Shown in pieces: positions 57,778-64,000 of a DNA stretch of 64,000 nucleotides. Numbering within the stretch: position 1 is the stretch's first letter; the number at the start of each line of letters is the position of its first letter. Made by a program: the position numbers and the translations under genes. The notes beneath the pieces were generated by a model. The model did not search any database, was not told where the DNA came from, and was given only the letters and a program-made list of their open reading frames with translations. Source of the DNA: JAFDBW01 sp963723355 (GTDB taxonomy: Bacteria > Desulfobacterota > Desulfuromonadia > Desulfuromonadales > BM103); contig CAVRQQ010000015.1 of NCBI GenBank assembly GCA_963723355.1, positions 1-64,000 of the forward strand, written 5' to 3'.

Positions 57778-59788
57778 TTACTCGACAGGCAAACCGGCCA
57801 GGGCGTCGACCAATTGCTGGCGCACGACTTCCTCAGTCTCAATTTCCAGACGCCGTTCCAGGAGGGCTCTTGCTCCGGCACCGATGACTTCTGCGGCACT
57901 GCGGACGATTTGTGCTCGAACGATCCAGAAAGAATGATCGATCAGCCTTTCAGCATGGGCATGTACCCAGTCGCCGGAATCGTAGCGGGTCAAAAGGTTC
58001 ATAGCCGCCGTAACAACTTCTTCGTCATGATGGTCCAGGGCCGAAATCATCTGTGGAACGGCTGACATATCGGACAGACTGGCCAGGGTTTCCAGGGCGG
58101 CAATGCTGACGAGCCCGACCGGGTCCGAGAGTGCCTGCTCCACAAGGCCGCGACTGCGCTCGCCGGCGATTCTGCCCAAGCCGCGTACAGCGGCAGAACG
58201 AACCCAGATGTCCTCATCCTGCAGGGCCAGCTGCAAACCGTCGAGAACGCTCTCGTCGTTGCAGTTGGCAAGGATATCCACAACTGCCCTTCTGACTTCG
58301 GCGTCCTCATCGGTCAGGGCCAGCAACAGTGTGCTGATATGTTCGGTGATATCGTGGCGCTCGAAAACCCTGACTGCCGCTCTCCTGACTTCCGCTGCGG
58401 AATCTTTCAGGGCGAGGCCCAATGCATCGAGGACGTCCGGTTTGTCGAGTTCTCTGAGCACGACGACAGCCAATTCCCTCTGCACAGCATCGGTATGGTT
58501 GAGCAACGGCTGCAAAGCAGTAAACGTATCGTCAGGGTATTTATCGCCCAGGGCGGTTAATGCCAACGATGCGGCGGTTCGGACCTCACTGTCCTCGTTC
58601 TGCAAACAGGCGACCAGCCCCGGGAGAGTGCCGGCGGAACCGATTTTCCCCAGGGCATGGACGGCCATGCGCACCACCTGCATATCTTCATCCTGCAGCA
58701 CATCCTTTAGTAACGGCAGCGCATCAGCGCACTCTGACTCACCAAGGATGTAGGCTAAATAAGCACGGCTGGCACCAGCCTACCTCAGACCATTCGTCGA
58801 TGAGGACCTGCGGATTGGCACGACCAATATCGATCAGGGCATCAAGTGCGGTCTGTTGCAGTGTTTCAAATTCCAGGAGACTCAAGAGTTGCTCGACAGC
58901 AGTCTCTGCAGCAAGCCAGCCAAGGATTCTGATCGAAGACCGTCTCAGGGCGTCGTTGTATTCATCATCAAGGTACCCGCTCACCGTCGCGGCAACAGGA
59001 CCTTTTTCACATTCCGCCAGGGCCTGTCTGATTTCGTCAGGATGTCGATGGTAAATTTCCACAACCGCCAGGATCGCAGATTCACGGACGTTGCGCATCG
59101 TATCAGTCAATGCACTGACGAGTTCAGGGACAGCAGAGGCATCTCCGGCCTTGCCCAGGCAGTCGATCAAGGCTTTACGGAGCAGTTTTTCATCCTTGTA
59201 GGGTAACAGTTCAGACAGAGGCACAGGCGCGGCAATCCGGCTCAAAGCGTCCAGAATCGTGAATTGCAGCAGCAGGTCAGGCAATTGCATCGCTTTGAGC
59301 AGGGCCGGCACAGCTTCCCTGGCCCTCAACTTACCAAGATTTTCGGCGGCCGCCGCCCTGACGTTGCTGTCGGTGTCCTCCAGACCGACGGTCAGAACCG
59401 GGACAGCTTCCGGTGCAGCAATATCTCCAAGGATGTCAATAATAAACTTGCGCACGTCGTGATCCGGGCATCTCGCGTGCTCAATCAGCATCGGCACGGT
59501 ACTCCGTCCCATCCGGCCAAGGATTTCAACTGCGGCATTGCGTAAACCGGCATTCTCTTCTGCATGCAGAAGCTCAATGACTTCACCAATAAAATCCTTG
59601 CATACCGGCATGCTCAGGAACAGGTCGATGGACTGCTTGCGAACCCGCCAGCTCTCGTCGCCGAACGCCTTGAAAATCAAGCCAAGCCCCTCACTGGGGT
59701 CGCTGGCCGCCAAGTCACGCAGGCCCTGCAAACGGTTCTCCTCATCAGGTGAATTCAACGCATCGGTTATCTGGTCAATATTACTCAC
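57778..59788 (-). CDS. HEAT-repeat protein (apparent frameshift)
   Basis: An alpha-solenoid protein of about 669 residues made of repeated helical pairs, for example VPALLKAMQLPDLLLQFTILDALSRI, DSNVRAAAAENLGKL and DEDAEVRRAVVDILANCNDES, typical of HEAT/PBS-lyase repeats. The frame breaks once: the N-terminal part ends near VLIDEWSEVG and the C-terminal part resumes AYLAYILGESECADALPLLKDVLQDED. Removing one base in 58765-58784 restores integer codons. HEAT proteins in chemosensory operons probably act as scaffolds; no direct evidence here. It is flanked by the zinc-ribbon/receiver gene and cheR-cheB. Confidence 0.85.
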
Positions 59789-59808
59789 GGTTCGTCCTTG
59801 CCTTCCTA

Positions 59809-60729
59809 TCAGAGGCCCAGTTCTCGACTTCGCTTGTTCAGGAAGTCGAGAAAGGCCGCCTCAAGAATCTTGCTGTTCTGTATCTGGGGGCTCGGGAACC
59901 GCTCGCTGAACAACTGTCTGGCTTCCCTGATCTCATTCGCCAAAAGCTCCGACCAGTTCCCTTCCAGAATGCCCTCATCGACTCGCTCCTGATAATAGAG
60001 TGAGATGTCCGAAACGATAATCCGGGCCAGGCGTTCGGCTCGTTGACGTTCCGTTGCGTCATCTGCAGAAACTTCCTGTTCTTCCGCAGATTGAATCTTG
60101 TTATTGACTGTTTTTATGAAATCAAGGCGATTGCATTACCTCATCAGCAGATGACAACTTAAGGCCATCCTTTTCCGCTTCGCCCTTAACAGTTGGGCCG
60201 GTTGCCGGCGTAGCGTCGACCAGCAAACGGTTGATTTTCAAGACAAGATCGTCCGGGATGTGGTGTTTCTCGATATAATCATCCGCCCCGTAGAGCGAGC
60301 TCGGCGAACGTTTGTATGCTGCACGGTTGTAAACTGAAGACAGCAGGATGATCTTGACATTTTCAAGGCCTGGCCGACGCCTGACCTTTTCAACGACCTC
60401 AAAGGCGTACAGGCCCTGCAGTGCTACATCGACAACAGCCACCCGCGGGCGCAAGGCATCCATAGCGGTCAGAACTTCGTCACCGTTATGTTGAAGAACC
60501 CCCTCAAAGCCGGCATTTTCAATAATATCGCGAATCGTACCACACAGTTCTTTGTCACTATGGGCGATCAAGACGCGTACCTTGGTTTCGGTTCACCGGA
60601 AGGGACATGCGGCAACTCGGCAGTAAATGGTGTCCGACAGCGGGCGCAACGTAAGGTGACACGCTTACCGGCTAACTTTTCGCGATCCAGGCGAAACCGG
60701 GCAGCACAGGATGGACATTTAACAATCAT
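59809..60729 (-). CDS. Zinc-ribbon/receiver-domain protein with conserved C-terminal tail (two compensating frame breaks)
   Basis: An about 306-residue protein reconstructed across frames. The N-terminus (ATG at 60729, GAGG seven bases upstream) reads MIVKCPSCAARFRL, then CARCRTPF, a MJ0042-type zinc ribbon. A receiver domain follows (LIAHSDKELCGTIRDII, VAVVDVALQG as the phosphoacceptor site, LYGADDYIEKHHIPDDLV). The end carries ERLARIIVSDISLYYQERVDEG and ILEAAFLDFLNKR, a tail that I recall from such deltaproteobacterial proteins. The zinc ribbon to receiver step needs one added base near 60582 and the receiver to tail step one removed base near 60125; the total is then an integer. Likely cytoplasmic signalling role in the che operon. 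Confidence 0.7.
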
Positions 60730-60792
60730 CAACAAACCTCAAAAAAAAACGGCCGGGTCCGAGAGAGACCATATCATGATCGGCCACTCGCA

Positions 60793-61308
60793 CTATTTAA
60801 TGTTATCCAACTTCTGCAATTCGATTTTTTCATCAGACGAAAGGACTTTTTCCAGGTCAATCAGCATGATCAGGTCTTCATCCCGACGCGCAACGCCAAG
60901 AAAATAATTTGCCTCTGGCCCGTCTATAAACTGGGGGGCAGGAGCAATTTCCTGGCGCCCGAAGCGTTTCACCTCAGTGACTTCATCGACCATCAGGCCA
61001 ATAATCCTGCCCGAGAGAGAACAGACAACAATCCGGTTCTTGCGGTTCGCTTCGCTGATCGGCTGGTCAAAACGTTTACGCAGATCAGCAACCGGGATCA
61101 CGACTCCACGCAAATTGATGACGCCTTCAATAAAGGAAGGTGCTTTGGGGATGGGTGTCAACTTCTGAGGACGGATTATCTCCTTGATTCTCATGATATC
61201 AAGGGCATACAGCTCAGAACCAATCCTGAAGCAGGCGAGTTGCACCTCCTGCCGGAGGGCTTTCTCGTCTGGTGCTGTCAAGGATATATCAGTGCTTCGC
61301 AAGGTCAT
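60793..61308 (-). CDS. cheW: CheW-like coupling protein
   Basis: A 171-residue CheW: QLACFRIGSELYALDIMRIKEII, then FIEGVINLRGVVIPVADLRKRF, the family signatures, and the C-terminal GLMVDEVTEVKRF. It bridges CheA and receptors. It lies between the zinc-ribbon/receiver gene and a cheY gene and is one of two CheW proteins in this operon. Confidence 0.93.
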   Translation of the reverse strand: MTLRSTDISLTAPDEKALRQEVQLACFRIGSELYALDIMRIKEIIRPQKLTPIPKAPSFIEGVINLRGVVIPVADLRKRFDQPISEANRKNRIVVCSLSGRIIGLMVDEVTEVKRFGRQEIAPAPQFIDGPEANYFLGVARRDEDLIMLIDLEKVLSSDEKIELQKLDNIK

Positions 61309-61313
61309 GGCAA

Positions 61314-61682
61314 TCAGTCAATAAATCGCTGAATGGTCTCGATGACCATAGCCGACTTGAACGGTTTGGTTATGTACCAGTCTGCGCCGACCTGTTCACC
61401 ACGAGCCATGTCTTCACGGCTCTTTTTAGCTGTCAGCATAATCACGGGTATATGTTTGGTCTCGCTGTTCGATTTAATCCTGCGACAAACCTCGAAGCCG
61501 TCAATCTCCGGTAGCATTATGTCTAAAAGCACCAGATCAGGCCGGACCTTTTCTATGGCATCCAGCGCAGCCTGGCCATCTGCAGCACCATGTACTTCGT
61601 ATCCCTTTGAAGTCAGCAGGATACTTTCCAGTTTGAGCAAGCTCTCCTCATCTTCGACGACCAGGATTTTCTTCTTTATCAC
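61314..61682 (-). CDS. CheY-type response regulator
   Basis: A 122-residue receiver domain alone. Phosphoacceptor Asp54 (LVLLDIMLPEIDG), acidic Glu10-Asp11-Glu12, Lys in ITKPFKS. Resembles PilH/CheY-type regulators with a typical long alpha4 (MLTAKKSREDMARGEQVGADWY). Lies between the two cheW genes. Confidence 0.92.
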   Translation of the reverse strand: MIKKKILVVEDEESLLKLESILLTSKGYEVHGAADGQAALDAIEKVRPDLVLLDIMLPEIDGFEVCRRIKSNSETKHIPVIMLTAKKSREDMARGEQVGADWYITKPFKSAMVIETIQRFID

Positions 61683-61701
61683 CGTAATCTCCTTTCAATC
61701 G

Positions 61702-62422
61702 TCAATTCAGCTCGACGTCTAAAACATGATTTAGCTGCAACAATATGATCATTCGATCCTGATAGCGACCAATGCCGAAGATCATTTCACGATCCAGCCC
61801 GGACAGTACTCCCGGGGGCGGCTCAATCTCATCCTCGACGAGGTTGACAACCTGGTTAATATTGTCGACCAGCAGACCGACTGTCACCTCACCCGACTGG
61901 CAGACAACGATACGCGAGTTTACTGTTATTTCTGCGACACCCAGATTCAAGCGGCAGCGCAAATCGAACACCGGAACAACGACACCGCGCAGAGAGATAA
62001 TCCCTAAAACAAACTCCGGGGACCTGGGAATTTCCGTAAATTCCCTCGCTTTGATTATCTCGCTAATTTGCTTAATGTCCAGCGCATACTCCTCATCGTC
62101 GAGTTGGAAAGCCAGGTACTGACCGACATCCTGGGATTGCGCAGCAACCTGGTCCTGCAGCATCGCCGCGTAGGATTCATCGGTAGCTAAAACCAGCTCG
62201 TCCGTCGCAGCAAAGATCCGGTCAAGGCTCTCGGTAATCTCCATCGGCTGGTTATCAGGAACGGCCACAACACCCTCTTCAACAGGCGTTTTTGCAGTTT
62301 CGGTGTCATCCTCAACCAAGTCAGGATCTGGCACCAGCTCACGCTCAGGTCGCAGCCTCTGGCCGGGCGGCGTCCGATTTGACCTGGGCCTTGGCTTTTT
62401 TACGTATCTCTGCGATATCCAT
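61702..62422 (-). CDS. cheW: CheW-like coupling protein with N-terminal extension (apparent frameshift)
   Basis: About 239 residues. The start (ATG at 62422) reads MDIAEIRKKAKAQVKSDAA in one frame, then the frame moves near 62346-62356 to ERELVPDPDLVEDD, and the rest has the CheW domain (YLAFQLDDEEYALDIKQISEII, FVLGIISLRGVVVPVFDLRCR, VGLLVDNINQVVNL). Removing one base joins the two and gives an integer codon count. An acidic linker (about 25-95) separates the start from the CheW domain. Three bases separate its start from the stop of the AAA ATPase gene, so it is coupled to it. Confidence 0.82.
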
Positions 62423-62425
62423 CTG

Positions 62426-63250
62426 TTATCCGTGGTCCTGTTGTGGCAGGTTGTTGTCAAGCTCCAGCATCACAGCATCCATAACACCCCTATCAACCTG
62501 CTCACCACCCCTGCCGAAGCACTCCAATAATGCCAGTGACGCGGCATGATTGATCATGCGCGGGATTCCACCCGAATAGGCATAGACGGAGTCAATCGCC
62601 TCATCACCGAAAAGACCGGGCCGGCCACCAGCCTTGATGATTCGGAAATCCAGGTATTCGGCCGTCTCTGCCAGATTGAGCGGTTGCAGATCGTACTGCA
62701 TACCGATCCTTTGACGCAATGGCTCGTAGGCACGGTGTCTGAAACGTCTTTTCAGCTCCGGCTGTCCCATCAGCACGATACTGATCAGGTTTCTGTCATC
62801 CAGTTGAATATTAGTCAGCAACCTGATTTCGTCGAAAGTCTCCTTGTGCGGTACAAGCTGTGCCTCGTCAATCACCACGACCGGAGTCGTATCCTTCTCA
62901 TAGAAATCGAATAAAATCCTGCCGATCTGTTCAAGCAGGTCGACTTTGAACCTGGCCGGGCACTCAACGCCAAGATGGCGGGCCAGGCTACTGAGGAACT
63001 CCAACGGAGTCAATCGCGGGTTGATCAGACAGATGACCTTGAAGCTCTCATCAAGAGTGTCCATGAGAGCCCGCGACAGGGTTGTTTTGCCACAACCAAT
63101 CTCGCCGGTCAGCAGCACCAGATCGCGCTCCTCGACTGCGTATTGCATGCGAGCCAAGGCCTCGCGATGGCCACGGCTCAAAAACAGAAACCGGGGATCC
63201 GGCGTCTTGCTGAAGGGCCGTTCCTGAAGCCCGAAGTACGTTTCATACAT
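62426..63250 (-). CDS. ExeA/GspA-type AAA ATPase in the chemosensory operon
   Basis: A 274-residue ATPase with Walker A GEIGCGKTTLSRAL (about 48-61), Walker B VVVIDEAQ (about 124-131), and the start MYETYFGLQERPFSKTPDPRFLF, the usual N-terminus of ExeA-like proteins. The C-terminal part (GGIPRMINHAASLALL) is an AAA lid. It lacks the ExeA peptidoglycan-binding extension. It starts 8 bases inside cheA and is followed by cheW. Chemosensory clusters in Geobacter-like bacteria are not known to me to need such an ATPase, so the role here is unclear; a role in array positioning is only a guess. Confidence 0.85.
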   Translation of the reverse strand: MYETYFGLQERPFSKTPDPRFLFLSRGHREALARMQYAVEERDLVLLTGEIGCGKTTLSRALMDTLDESFKVICLINPRLTPLEFLSSLARHLGVECPARFKVDLLEQIGRILFDFYEKDTTPVVVIDEAQLVPHKETFDEIRLLTNIQLDDRNLISIVLMGQPELKRRFRHRAYEPLRQRIGMQYDLQPLNLAETAEYLDFRIIKAGGRPGLFGDEAIDSVYAYSGGIPRMINHAASLALLECFGRGGEQVDRGVMDAVMLELDNNLPQQDHG

Positions 63251-64000
63251 TGAGTGCAGACTCGCCGCGCAACGCTTCGCTCATCAATCCGGCTACGTCC
63301 AGCACCAGGATGGTTTTCTGGTTACCCAGTTCGGCCGCCCCGGCAATTCCCTTGACGAACGAGAGTGCCTTACCGAGCGACTTGATGACAACATCCTGCT
63401 GACCAAGCAGATCATCAACCACGAAGCCCATGCGTTTGTCAGCCAGGCCGACAATTGCAACAAACAGGCGCCGGCCCTCATCGATCTCTTCGAGCGACTG
63501 GGCAAAGACCCTGTCAAGGCGCAGCAGCGGCACGGTGCTTTTGCGCAGTTCTATTACTTCGCGCCTCTCGACCGTCTGGATGGCATCAGCTTCAACCATC
63601 AGGGTTTCAAGCACCGAATTAATCGGAATCGCATAGGTCTTCTTGCCAACCTGTACAATCAAGGCCTTTATGATGGCCAGGGTAATCGGCAGGGTAATGA
63701 CCATACTGGAGCCATGGCCGAACCGGCTGTGCACCTCGATCATTCCGGATAGTGCTGCAATATTGTTTTTAACCACATCCATGCCGACACCACGACCGGA
63801 AAGGTCACTGACTTCATCACGGGTTGAGAACCCGGGCAGAAAAAGCAGCTCGTGGAGTTCCTCCTCAGTCAAATCGTGAGAGGCACTGATCAACCCCCTT
63901 TCAATGGCCTTGCGACGGACTTTTTCCTCGTCGATACCACGACCGTCATCATTAACTTCTATGACAACGTGGTTACCTTTCTGTGACGCCAGCAGCTGAA
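63243..64000 (-). CDS. cheA: Chemotaxis histidine kinase CheA, C-terminal part (runs off window end)
   Basis: The frame is open to the window edge and the gene continues to the right of the window. Visible is the catalytic domain end: VNDDGRGID and GFSTRDEVSDLSGRGVGMDVVKNNI (ATP-binding G boxes), then the CheW-like regulatory domain (KKTYAIPINSVLETLMVEADA, FVVDDLLGQQDVVIKSLG) ending EALRGESALNV. The phosphotransfer domain and dimerisation domain are outside. It is the first gene seen of a chemosensory operon reading left. Confidence 0.95.
   Translation of the reverse strand, partial: QLLASQKGNHVVIEVNDDGRGIDEEKVRRKAIERGLISASHDLTEEELHELLFLPGFSTRDEVSDLSGRGVGMDVVKNNIAALSGMIEVHSRFGHGSSMVITLPITLAIIKALIVQVGKKTYAIPINSVLETLMVEADAIQTVERREVIELRKSTVPLLRLDRVFAQSLEEIDEGRRLFVAIVGLADKRMGFVVDDLLGQQDVVIKSLGKALSFVKGIAGAAELGNQKTILVLDVAGLMSEALRGESALNV

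Overview
This window reads as a core chromosomal segment of a Gram-negative anaerobe of the Desulfuromonadales/Geobacter type. That is an inference from gene content: an octaheme c-type cytochrome, rimP-nusA-ylxR-infB-DUF503-rbfA-nrnA order, archaeal-type phosphoglycerate mutase, glnB-glnA behind a sigma-54 promoter, and a chemosensory operon with HEAT and AAA proteins. Most genes are on the minus strand.

Layout. 1-6.4 kb: translation/transcription operon (rimP, nusA, ylxR-L7Ae fusion, infB, DUF503, rbfA, nrnA cut by the window edge). 6.5-10.2 kb: RNA methyltransferases (rlmD, trmJ-like, rsmE) with holC. 10.3-15.5 kb: transporters (EamA, YbfB-type MFS, YeiH) and small exported or cupin proteins. 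15.5-21 kb: a gene-poor stretch with an octaheme HAO-family cytochrome, a DUF2279 protein, a DUF3187 protein, several orphan terminators, degenerate intergenic repeats and a 5'-truncated tRNA-Pro. 21-30.4 kb: apgM, xerD, glnD, an amidase and mutS. 30.6-32.1 kb (+): an unrecognised gene coupled to a CDF transporter. 32.2-37.5 kb: GAF/chemoreceptor-like protein, pfkA, exbD/exbB, HIT protein, metallophosphoesterase. 38-41.8 kb (+): maeB and thrC. 42-48 kb: glnA, glnB, NUDIX, DUF2148, ADP-ribosylglycohydrolase, aminopeptidase, ogt. 48-54.5 kb: murJ, rpsT (+), holA, lptE, leuS, infA. 54.5-64 kb: a chemosensory operon read right to left: cheA (cut by the edge), AAA ATPase, cheW, cheY, cheW, zinc-ribbon/receiver protein, HEAT protein, cheR-cheB, GAF protein, cheY.

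The most striking feature is that at least ten otherwise well-conserved genes have an apparent single-base frame break, nearly always one extra base and often in a short homopolymer. Affected genes are glnD, the metallophosphoesterase, glnA, the ADP-ribosylglycohydrolase, the aminopeptidase (twice), lptE (twice), the HEAT gene, one cheW and the zinc-ribbon/receiver gene; the cheR-cheB fusion may be another case. In every case removing (or, once, adding) the base restores a full-length family protein and an integer codon count. Indel errors in the assembly are the simplest reading, so I annotate these as single genes across the break. I did not find a convincing new defence or mobile system. 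The best biological leads are the tRNA-Pro fragment with its scarred neighbourhood, the orphan HAO-family cytochrome, and the unusual chemosensory operon.
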